This document shows, one piece after another, positions 48,701 to 58,870 of a stretch of DNA of 64,000 nucleotides. The DNA is from Torymus aiolomorphi (Eukaryota; Arthropoda; Insecta; Hymenoptera; Torymidae), in contig CM070876.1 of the NCBI GenBank assembly GCA_036365515.1, positions 99,404,150-99,468,149 on the forward strand, written 5' to 3'. The notes beneath the pieces were generated by a model. That model saw nothing but the letters and a program-made list of their open reading frames with translations. It searched no databases and was not told the origin of the DNA. The translations under genes and the position numbers were made by a program. Numbering within the stretch: position 1 is the first letter of the stretch; each line of letters starts with the position of its first letter.

Positions 48701-51700
48701 TATTTAGGATACAACATACTTTTAACCATATACTTGGAATATATTGGAAAAACAGGCATATTTAGCATAGATCTTCGTCATTTTGAGGAAAGCAATGATC
48801 CAAATCCATATTTCCAGCAGGTTAAGAATAAAAGGTACCGGAAATCATGGTTTTTCGCTGTTTTTTCAGGATACCACGCACTTTTAACCATATGCTAGCA
48901 AAATATTGACAAAAACAGGCATTTTTAGCATAGACCTAAATTATTTTGACGAAGATAATGATCGTAAACCATACTTCCAGTAGATTAAGAATAAAAAGTA
49001 CCAAAAATCATGTTTTTTCGCATTTTTTGTAGGACAACACGAGTTTTCACCATATACTAGGAAAATATTGGTAAAAACAGGCATATTTAGCACAAAACTT
49101 TGTCGTTTTGAGGAAAACAATGATCCAAATCCATATTTCCAGCAGATTAAATACAAAAACTAACGAAAATCATGGTTTTACGCTTTTTTTTGCAGGGTAC
49201 CACGCACTTTTTCCCATATACTAGGAAAATATTGGTAAAAATAGACATTTTTAGCATAGACCTAAGTTATTTTGAGGAAAACAATGAGAGAAATCCATTT
49301 TTCCGGCAGAGTAAGAACAAAAAGTACCGAAAATCATGTTTTTTCGCTGTTTTTTGCAGGATACCACGCACTTTTCACCATGTACTAGGAAAATATTGGT
49401 AAAAACAGGCATATTTAGCAGAAAACTTCGTCATTTTGAGTAAAACAATGATCCAAATCCATACTTCCAGCAGACAAAGAACAAAAACTAACGAAAATCA
49501 TGGTTTTTCGATGTTTTTTCAGGATACCACGTATTTTTTACCATATACTAGGAAAATGTGGTAAAAACACGCATTTTTAGCATAGACCTAAGTTATTTTA
49601 AGGAAAACAATGATAGAAATCCATATTTCCAGCAGAGTAAGAACAAAAAGTACCGAAAATCGTGGTTTTCCGCTGATTTTTGCAGGATACCACGCACTTT
49701 CCTCCATATATTTGGAAAATATTCACAAAAATATTGCTGAAAACCGACTTTTTTAGAATAGACCTAAGCTAGTTTTACGGAAACAACGATCGAAATCAAT
49801 ATTTCCCGCAGATTAAGAACGAAAAGTACTGAAAATCATGGTTTTTCGCTGTTTTTTTCAGGATACAACGAACTTTTCACCATATTTTAGGAAAATATTG
49901 GTAAAAACATGCATTTTTAGCATACGGCTTAGTTATTTTGACGAAAACAATGATGGAAATCCATATTTCCAGCAGATTAAGTACAAAAAGTACTGAAAAT
50001 CATTGTTTTTCGCTGTTTTTTTTTTCAGGATATAACGTACTTTTCACCATACACTTGGTAAATATTGGTAAAAACAGATATTTGTAGCTTAACCTAAGTT
50101 ACTTAGACGAAAACTATGATGAAAATAAATATTTCTAGGAGATTAAGAACAAAAGGTACCGAATATCATGGTTTTTCGCTGTTTTCACAGGTTCCCACGC
50201 ACTTTTCACCATGTACTAGAAAAATATTGGTAAAAACAGGCATTTTTACCATAGACCTAAGCTATTTTGACGGAAACAATGATCGAAATCCATATTTCCA
50301 GCAGATTAATAACAAAAAGTACTGAAAATCATGGTTTTTACTGATTTTTCCAGGATTCAACGTACTTTTCAACATATACTTGTGATATATTGGTAAAAAC
50401 ATGCATTTTTAGCATAGACCTAAGTTATTTTAACGAAAACAATGATCGAAATCCATATTTCCAGAAGATGATGAAGAAAAAGTTCCCGAAATCATGGTTT
50501 TTCGCTGTTTTTTTCAGGATAGAACGTACATTTCGACATATAATTGGAAAAGATATGAAAAAATTGGCTTACTTAGCATAAAACTTCGTGATATTGAGGA
50601 AAACAATGACCAAATCCATATTTCCCAGCAGAATGGTAACAAAAAGTACTGAAAATCATGGTTTTCGATGTTTTTTTCAGGATACAACGTACTTTTCCCG
50701 ATATAATTGGAAAATATTGGTAAAAACAGGCATATTTAGCATAGAACTTCGTCATTTTCGGGAAAGCAATGATCAAAATCCATATTTCCAGCAGATTAAG
50801 AACAAACAGTACCGGAAATCATGGCTTTTCACGGTATTTTGCAGCATAAAACGTACTTTTTACTAGGAAAGTATTGGTAAAATTAGGAATTTTTAGATTA
50901 GACCTAAGATATTTTTGACGAAAACAATGTTCGAAATAAATATTTACAGCAGGATAAGAACAAAAAGTACTGAAGATCATGGTTTTTCGCTATTTTTTCA
51001 AGGTACAACGTACTTTTCAACATATACTTGGGAAATATTGTTAAAAGCATGCATTTTTAACATAGACCTAAGTTATTTTGACGAAAACCATGATCGAAAT
51101 CCATATGTCCAAAAGATGAAGAAGAAAAAGTTGCAGAAATCAAGGTTATTCGAGTTTTTTTTCAGGATACAACATACTTTTAACCATATACTTGGAAAAT
51201 AGTGGAAAAACAGGCATATTTAGCATAGATCTTCGTCATTTTGAGGAAAGCAATGATCCAAATCGATATTTCCAGCAGGTTAAGAATAAAAAGTACCGGA
51301 AATCATGGTTTTTCGCTGTTTTTTCAGGATACCACGCACTTTCGCCATATACTAGCAAAATATTGATAAAAACAGGCATTTTTATAATAGACCTATGTTA
51401 TTTTGACGAAGATAATGATCGTAAACCATACTTCCAGCAGATTGAGAATAAAAAGTACCGAAAATCATGTTTTTTCGCATTTTTTGTAGGACAACACGAG
51501 TTGTCACCATAGACTAGGAAAATATTGGCAAAACCAGACATTTTAAACCATGTATTAGGAAAATATTGGTAAAATCAGGCATTTATGGCATAAAACTGCC
51601 TTATTTTGCATATAACAATGATCCAAATCCATATTTCCTGCGTTTAACGAGCAATCAGGTCTGAAAATCATGGTTATACTCTGTTTTTCTCATGATTCCA

Positions 51701-52220
51701 CGCTCTTTTCTCTATATACTAGGAAAATATTGGTAAAAGCAGGCATTTTAACGTAAACCTACAATATTTTCAGGAAAACAAGAATAAAAATTCATATTTC
51801 CAGCCGATTAAGAACAAAGAGTACTGAAAATTATGTTGTTCATTGGTTTTTGAAGAATTCCACGCACTTTTCTCCGTATAATAGGAAAATATTGGTAAAA
51901 ACAGTCAATTCTAGCACAAACATACGTTTTTTTGAGAAAAACCGCAATCCAAATCCAAAGCCATTCATTTCTATCGAAAACTACTTTATTTTACGGAAAA
52001 CAATGATAAAAATCCATATTTCCAGCTGATTAAGAACAAAAAGTACTGAAAATCATGGTTTTTGCTGTTTTTTACAGGATACCACGCACTTTTCACCATA
52101 TACTAGAAAAATATTGGTAGAAACAGGCATTTCTAGCATAGACCTAAGTTATTTTGACGAAAACAATTATCGAAATCTATATTTCCAGCAGACAAAGAAC
52201 AAAAAGTACAGAGAATCATG
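45728..52220 (-). repeat. 165-bp satellite array, minus orientation (subfamilies A and C)
   Basis: Reverse-oriented monomers. A block starting near 46141 (CCGACTTTTTTAGAATAGAC) recurs at 49744 (offset 3603 bp). The block at 46701 recurs at 50467 (offset 3766 bp), the difference being about one monomer. Subfamily C blocks at 47360-47960 and 51540-51990 are inverted relatives of plus-strand C blocks at 27.0-28.3 kb and 33.7-34.3 kb. It ends at a minus-to-plus switch at 52221-52226. Confidence 0.93.
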
Positions 52221-52432
52221 GTTTTTACCAATATTTTTCTAGTATATGGTGAAAAGTGTGTCGTATCCTGCAAAAAGCAGCGAAAAACCATGATATTCGG
52301 TACATTTTTTTCTTAATTTGTGGGAAATATGGATTTCGATCATTGTTTCCGTCAAAATAGCTTAGGTCTATTCTAGAAAAGTCTGTTTTTACCAATATTT
52401 TTGTCATCATTTTCCAAATATATGGTAAAAAG
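52221..52432 (+). repeat. Short plus-oriented satellite segment before second Gypsy copy 2
   Basis: About one and a third monomers in plus orientation. They closely match 20981-21185, including the GTGTGTCGTATCC or GTGTGTGGTATCC variant and a CAAAAAGCA stretch. The segment ends at AAAAAGT, where the element begins. Confidence 0.88.
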
Positions 52433-53154
52433 TCGTTTCCCGTTCTCCCGGCGGCGTTGATCCTCCCGGAACCCGGCCGGCGCGATGTTCCCGCGAGCGT
52501 AAGCGTTCTGCGTACGCTCCGCTCGCTGGACACCGCGCATCCCTGTCGGGTCTCGGAGGCGCTCGAACAGTCTCGCCGAGGAGACTGGTGCCCCATCCCA
52601 TTCCATATGGAAGGAATCAGGCTCGCCTCTCTCGATACCGACAATCCCGGGGAGCACTGGAGGTTGCGGGTCGGATCCTCCAGTGTTCCTTCTCGGCCGG
52701 GGGGTTCCGGCCTCTCGCTCGATCGGCCTCGGGGCTGCATGCCGACCACCGTTTGCTGGCTCGCAACACTATTGCTCTGCGCATCCGCCGTCGCCTCGCT
52801 CTGGACCTGCAAGGTCTCCATTGCGAAGACGGCGGCGGGGCCAGCTTCGTGCGGGGGTTCTCCCAGCAAAAGTGCCTCCGTCTCAGCATCTATCAGCCCC
52901 TCAACCAAATCGATCGAGAGCCGATCCTCCTCTTCCTCAGGGATGCTCGGCAGAGAGACTACAAGCCGAGAAGCGGCTGCTCTCTCCCCTCCATCGACAA
53001 GGACGTACACGTCCTCCTCAACAGCTCTCAAACAGAGGGCTGCAACGCTCGTCGCGACTGCGGCTACGCCAGCCATCGCAACTCCGCCGCGCTCCCCAGC
53101 CTCGCTACCCGTCGGGGCTCCCCGTGCCCCCTCCGATTCTTTATCGGCGTCCAT
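52433..53154 (-). pseudogene. Third reading frame downstream of integrase (copy 2), 3'-truncated
   Basis: Starts MDADKESEGARG at 53154. It has an Ala/Gly/Val-rich segment (GGVAMAGVAAVATSVAALC), then an acidic stretch (PSIPEEEEDRLSIDLVEGL, EALLLGEPPHEAGP), then an SERPEPPGREGTLEDP segment. A single missing base near 52670, relative to copy 1, shifts the frame, so the remaining codons up to satellite (52225) are not original. The equivalent frame in copy 1 goes on to a basic RRRRKKK stretch. I do not recognise the protein; it is neither an obvious envelope nor a known pol domain. Strong composition bias means it could be a fast-evolving accessory protein of the element. Confidence 0.55.
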
Positions 53155-53339
53155 TTACGTCACTCTCCTCTCCGACAGCAGTTGACCTACACCTGTGAAC
53201 AAAACAACATTTTCTCTCGTCGCATCAATTTATCCATACGCAAAAAAACACAACAAAAAAAAACCAGTAATCACCATCACACTTTCAACATGCACTCTCA
53301 CAAAACCCTAAAATTGACCTATTTTGCATTTCTCGGTGG

Positions 53340-54282
53340 TAACCATTTTTTTAACTCCGAAACGTGCGCTTTCGCAGTCTGTTTCTTCGAGCTCGTTTAT
53401 AACACATACACCTCCGGTGAGAGTACTTCCAAAATCTTGTGTGGCCCGGCATATGTCACATCTAACTTTGCCAAGAACGCGCGTGCGGCATTTGAGAGCG
53501 AGTGTTGCTTCCGCAACACTAAATCACCTACAAACAATTCCACCTATCTCTTGCGTTTATCAAAATATTATTTCTGCCGCTCTCGCTCGGAGTCGATATG
53601 CCTGGCCACCAGATCTCGGAGTGCATCTAGCCTTTTCAACCGATCTTGCCATTCCGTGGGGTCTATTCGAACCACACCCTCTCTCGATTCAACTTCCCTC
53701 CTCAAACTTTTTGCCGGTTTAGGCTGACTCCCGAAATTTAAAAACGCTGGGAAAACCCTCGTCGTAGCTTGCATTGCGGTATTAATTGCGTGCCTAAACG
53801 GGTGCAAAATTTTATCCCAACTCTTGTGGTCCGCATCCACAAAAGTCGCTATCATCGTTTTGAGTGTGCGGTTCGTGCCCTCGACCGGGTCGCTCTGTGA
53901 GTGATAGGGGGGGATTGTTATGTGTTTAATTCCGTACTCTATGAGAATTTTGTCTAAGTGTTTATTCACAAACTCCTTCCCGTTATCTGTCAGGAAGTAG
54001 TCTGGAGTTTCCCACCTAAACAGAATCAGCTCCTCCATAGCGCTCGAGACGGCACTCGCGTCGGCAGAACGGAGTGGTTCGAGTTCTACCCAACGTGTAA
54101 AAAGGTTTTGGAAAACTAAGACATATTTAAATTGATTTTTACTACGCGGAAGCTCCATCACATCCGCGGCGACGACCGCCGAGGGCCTCTCTACCACGCG
54201 TTTTCCCATCAGACCCTGCGGTGCAGATTGCTGCATTTATACTGCTGGCACTCTACGCAGCGCTGCACAAAATCGTGCACTT
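53340..54282 (-). pseudogene. Integrase of second Gypsy element, copy 2
   Basis: The better preserved integrase. Remains of the zinc finger (FVQRCVECQQYK) lie in one frame, then the core runs open from 54236: VVAADVMELPRSK (Asp), FLTDNGKEFVN (Asp) and DPVEGTNRTLKT (Glu). The last two are 35 residues apart, as in DD35E integrases. It is stopped by a TAA at 53568 where a Gln is expected (RQK, stop, YFDKR). Beyond that an AGPHKILEVLSPEVYVL segment marks the C-terminal GPY/F-like part, followed by another stop and a KAHVSEL segment. Confidence 0.85.
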
Positions 54283-54371
54283 TTTCGAAAGCTTCCTGCT
54301 CGCGCTTTCAATCTTTCGAAAGCTTCCTGCTCGCGCTTTCAATCTTTCGAAAGCTTCCTGCTCGCGCTCAC
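54283..54371 (+). repeat. 31-bp direct repeat at the RNase H deletion junction, about 3 copies
   Basis: TTTCGAAAGCTTCCTGCTCG starts at 54283, 54314 and 54345, a 31-bp period, with the third unit slightly short. Copy 1 of the element has two units here, so the array changed length after the copies separated. Confidence 0.88.
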
Positions 54372-55320
54372 CCCATTCCCACTCCTGTTCCTTGCGGAGC
54401 AGCTTTGTTAGCGGTAACTTAATCTCACTCTCGCTCCGTATAAATCGTGAGTACCATCCAACCATACCTAAAAACCTTCTCAATTGTTTGACATTATTAG
54501 GCGCAGGATATTTAAGCAAGGGTGCGACACGTTCTGGATTCGGGCACAGCCCCTCCGCGTCCAACAAATAGCCTAAATACGTAACCTTCTGACAGCAAAA
54601 CTCTGATTTTTCAAAACTAATCGCGAGCCCCGCATCCACAATACACCGTAATACAAAATCCAGCCAATATAGATGCTCTTCGAATGTTCTCGTGATAACT
54701 ATTACGTTATCTAAATACCCAAACACGTGCGGCTGACATTCCGCTCCAAATAGCGCGTCCATTAATCTAGAAAAAGTTGCAGGTCCGTTAATTAAGCCGA
54801 ACGCCATGCGCCGAAACTGCCACAATCCCGAGCCCTGCACCGCGAATGCTGTATACTTTCTACTTGCCTCATCCAACAATACTTGAAAATAAGCCTGGCG
54901 CAAATCTATTTTGCTAATATAACGTGCGTCGCGTAACCGATCTAGAGTTGCGTCGACGCTCGGCATTGGATACGCGTCCGGGCGCCTGACCTTCTTAAGT
55001 TTGCGAATATCAATGCAAAATCGGTTCCAGCCGCTCGCCTTTTTCACTGTCACCGGCGCGCTACACGAATCACTCGCCGACGCCTCGATCACACCCTCTG
55101 ACAACATCCTTCGCACTTCTACTTGTGCGATCTCTAGCATTCTGGGAGACGTGCGCCGCGGCGCACATCTCACCAGACGCGAGCTGTTCACCTCAATTTG
55201 ATGTGTAATCAGAGTGGTGTAACCAAGTGTCGCATCGGGTGGCGGCACGATGCTCTCTACCAGGCGCGTTATGCGCTCTCTCTCTATTTCGCTGGTGTGC
55301 GAGATGTCCGCGCACTCCAT
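54372..55320 (-). pseudogene. Reverse transcriptase of second Gypsy element, copy 2
   Basis: Open over its whole length: CAPRRTSPRMLEIAQVEV, RFCIDIRKLKKV, KIDLRQAYFQVLL, MAFGLINGPATF, the catalytic box YLDN, then EKSEFCC, YLGYLLDAEGL and FLGMVGWYSRFI. The second Asp of the YxDD box is Asn, which in known reverse transcriptases removes a metal-binding residue. After ERLKA the frame enters the 31-bp repeat and ends at 54253. RNase H is absent. Confidence 0.88.
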
Positions 55321-56066
55321 AATTACAGGTGCGCTGTTAGCCTATCGACCAGCGAACTCTCTAAATTCTCCACCACCCACGCGCCAGATCCGTACCGCGA
55401 ATTTAATCTCTAACTCCCACAATCAACAAAAATCGATCCCTAAAATCATCTGGTGATCGATTCCCTCAATCGCGCGCACTTCTAGCGGTTTCGCCTGTCC
55501 ACCTATTTCCAGCATAAACCTTATTTTTCCAAAGACGCGCAATGCTCCTCCATTTACTCCGCGCACGATCATTGACGACGGTACTAGTCGCGTTCTACAC
55601 AAATTCGCGATCTCCTGCCTACTAACGACACCATCGCTCCCGAATCCAGCAACGCTTTAAACAGTCGCCCTCCCAGGCTAACAGTTATCAGTTTGCGGTT
55701 TTCTACATCCATCTCCGCAATCTGCTCCCTACCCTGTTCGGTGCTCAGCTGAATGCTCAGTGGCACGCGAACAGGCTCTTTATCCAGGGCTCTGTGCATT
55801 TCTCGCAATGCTACGCGCTCCCTCTCATCCTCGGGGCGCGCAGCCTCCTTACTCGTTACGCTTCTTAGCGCTGCCAGTCTCACTTGGGCCTTCTCTAGCC
55901 AGCCCTCCGTGGGTGCAGCTGGTACTGTACTACTTTCACCTTCAGCAGGCATGCCGGCTTCATGATCCACATTCAGCACGGGTGCGATTAATTCGGGATT
56001 CAATATCACTTGAATCTCACGAAGTATCTCGCGTCTTTCCCTCCGATCATAGCCACCGCACGTCAA
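55321..56066 (-). pseudogene. Gag-pol linker and aspartic protease of second Gypsy element, copy 2
   Basis: The linker (CGGYDRRERREILREIQV) is in frame with the protease here, unlike in copy 1: FKALLDSGAMVSLVG carries the DSG catalytic triad. A frameshift right after it (near 55615) ends the frame at 55584; the remaining protease residues are in another frame up to the reverse transcriptase. Confidence 0.83.
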
Positions 56067-56147
56067 CTGCTGAGAGCGCGCTGCCTCTACACCCTCTCCT
56101 CAGTACCATAGCGTCCCTACCTCCGTTTCCGCGAGCAGAATGCTCCG

Positions 56148-56660
56148 TCATACTCCCGGACTATTACCCGTCGCCCCCGTCGGCTGTGACGTCCCTGGCA
56201 CTCTGCGCCCCTGGGTATACTCCTTCGCGTAATGCCCTGGCTGGCGACTAGCATAACAGACGGGAAGTGAACACTCGCTCTGCCTGTGACCTACATTTTG
56301 GCACAAGAAACAACGCCCTTTAAATCCACCGGTGTTGCGATTCCCAGCACTTCTCGGAGTATTAATCATTCCCCGGGGAGACATGGTCTGTGCAGCCGGC
56401 AGTGCACTACTAGGGCGACCACTGTCTGCCCCTGTGTGCGCCTGCTGCTGCACCTCGCTAATCGGCGTGTTTGCAGGTACAAACGCGTCCACCATTACGT
56501 CCACCGCCGCAGTACCAACGCTGCTCGAAGTTACATTCAGACCCTCTGCTTGGTTCTTCCTACAACCGGTGTCCGATGACCGCCGGGCTCTGGCCAGCGC
56601 GGGCAAAGAAGAATGCGAGGCGACGAGGGCACAGCTATAATGCGTGCTCCTCGTCACATA
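56148..56660 (-). pseudogene. Gag C-terminal part, copy 2, second zinc knuckle damaged
   Basis: Very similar to 33070-33580. The first knuckle CFLCQNVGHRQSEC is intact. In the second, two of the three zinc-binding Cys are changed (CYASRQPGHYAKEY in place of CYACGQPGHYAKEC). The N-terminal part is missing at the same satellite junction as in copy 1. Confidence 0.82.
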
Positions 56661-58870
56661 TAATAGAAATGACTGTTTTTACCAATATTTTCCTAAAATA
56701 TGTTAAAAAGTTCGTGGTATCCTGTAAAAAACAGCAAAAACCATGATTTTCAGTACTTTTTGTTCTTAATCAAATGGAAATATGGATTTTTATCATTTTT
56801 TTCCTCAAAATATAGTAGGTTCACGATAAAATGCCTGTTTTTAGCAATATTTTCCAAGTATATGGTGAAAGTACGCTGTATCCGAAAAAAAAACATCGAA
56901 AAACCATGATTTTCAGTACTTTTTGTTCCTATTCTGCTGGAAATATGGATTTGGATCATTGTTTTCGTCAAAATAACTTAGGTGTATGCTAAAAGTGCAT
57001 GTTTTTACCATTATTTTCCATTTATATGGTGAAAAGTGCGTGGTATCCTGGAAAAACCGTGAAAAACCATGATTTTTAGTACTTTTTGTTTCTTTTTTTT
57101 TTCTGCTGGAAATATGGATTTCGATCATTGTTTTCGTCAAAATAACTTAGGTCTGTGCTTAAAATGCCTTTTTTTCCAATATTTTCCTAGTATATGGTGA
57201 AAAGTGCGTGTTATCCTGCAAAAAACAGCGAAAAATCATGATTTTCGATTCTTTTGTTCAGAATCTGCTGGTAATACGGATTTCCATTATTGTTTTCGTC
57301 AAAATAAATTAGGCCTATGCTAAAAATTCCCGTTTTTATCAATTTTTTCCAAATATTTGGTGAAAAGTGCGTGGTATCCTGCAAAAAAAGCGAAAAACCA
57401 TGATTTTTAGTACTTTTGTTCTTAGTCTGCTGGAAATATTTATTTCGATCATTGTTTTCGTCAAAATAACTAAGGTCTATGCTAAAAATGGCTGTTTTTA
57501 TAAATATTTTGCTAGTATATGGTGAAAAGTATTTTGTATCCTGAAAAAAACTTCGAAAAACCATGATTTTCAGTCCTTTTTGTTCCTATTATGCTGGAGA
57601 ATATGGATTTGGTCATTGTTTTCCTCAAAATCACGAAGTTTTATGCTAAATAAGCCTATTCATACATATCTTTTCCAATTATATGTCGAAAAGTACGTTG
57701 TATCCTGAAAAAAACAGCGAAAAACCTTGATTTCTGGAACTTTTTCTTCTTCATCTTCTGGAAATATGGATTTCGATCATGGTATTTGTAAAATAACTTA
57801 GGTCTATGTTAAAAATGCATGTTTTTACCAATATTTCCCAAGTATATGTTGAAAAGTACGTTGAATCCTGCAAAAAACAGCAAAAACCATGATTTTCCGT
57901 ACTTTTTGTTGTAATCCAGCTGTAAATATTTATTTCGAAAATTGTTTTCGTCAAAATAACGTAGGTGTAATCTAAAAATGCCCTTTTTTACCAATACTTT
58001 CCTAGTAAAAAGTACGTTTTATGCTGCAAAAAATCGCGAAAAACCATGATTTCCGCTACTGTTTGTTCCTAATCTGTTGGAAATATGGATTTGGATCATT
58101 GCTTTCCTCAAAATGACGAAGGTCTATGCTAAATATGCCTGTTTTTACCAATATTTTCCATTTATATGGTGAAAAGTACGTTGTATCCTGAGAAAAACCT
58201 CGAAAACCATGATTTTCATTACTTTTTGTTCCCGTTCTGCTGGAAAATATGGATTTCGTCATTGTTTTCCTCAAAATAACGAAGTTTTATGCTAAATAAG
58301 CCAATTTTTACATATCTTTTCCAATTATATGTCGAAGAGTACGTTGTATCCTGAAAAGAACCGCGAAAAACCACGATTTCCGGAAATTTTTCTTCTTCAT
58401 CTTCTGGAAATATGGATTTCGATCATTGTTTTCGTCAAAATAACTTAGGTCTATGCGAAAAATGCATGTTTTTACCAATATTTCCCAAGTATATGTTGGA
58501 AAGTACGTTGAATCCTGAGAAAAACAAAAAAAACCATGCTTTTCAGTACTTTTTGTTCTTAATCTGCTGGAACTATGGACTTCCATCATTGTTTTCGTCA
58601 AAATAACTTAGTTTAAGCTGCTAATATCTGTTTTTACCAATATTTTCCAAGTATACGGTGAAAAGTATGTTGTATTCTGAAAAAACAGCGTAAAAACCAT
58701 GATTTTTAGTACTTTTTGTACTTAATCTGCTGGAAATATGGATTTCGATCATTGTTTTCATCAAAATAACTTAGTTGTATGCTAAAATTGCATGTTTTTA
58801 TCAATATTTTCCAATTATATGGTGAAAAGTGCGTGCTACTTTCCTAGTATATGGTGAAAAGTACATGTTA
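56661..58870 (+). repeat. 165-bp satellite array, subfamily A, plus orientation
   Basis: The first part matches the flank of second Gypsy copy 1 at 33581-33760 (shared AATCAA and TATAGTAGGTTCACGATAAAATG variants). Ordinary subfamily A monomers follow up to a plus-to-minus switch near 58870, where a partial core at 58839-58860 is directly repeated. Confidence 0.92.

Larger units (their letters stand above)
52433..56660 (-). mobile_element. Second Ty3/Gypsy element, copy 2: truncated at both ends, no RNase H
   Basis: Same element as 29183-33580 and in the same orientation. Its gag-side junction with satellite is at the same element position and the same monomer position as in copy 1. Its other end stops about 560 bp earlier than in copy 1, joining satellite at GTCGTTTCCCGTTCTCC. 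It retains parts missing from copy 1 (72 bp in the integrase, 263 bp in the third frame) and has a longer continuous reverse-transcriptase frame. RNase H is missing at the same place. No LTR is seen at either end. Confidence 0.9.

Noticed and set aside
52588..53727. 379-codon plus-strand open frame over the third frame and integrase of second Gypsy copy 2
   Set aside because: It is the antisense of the element's GC-rich coding region; the real frames are on the minus strand.
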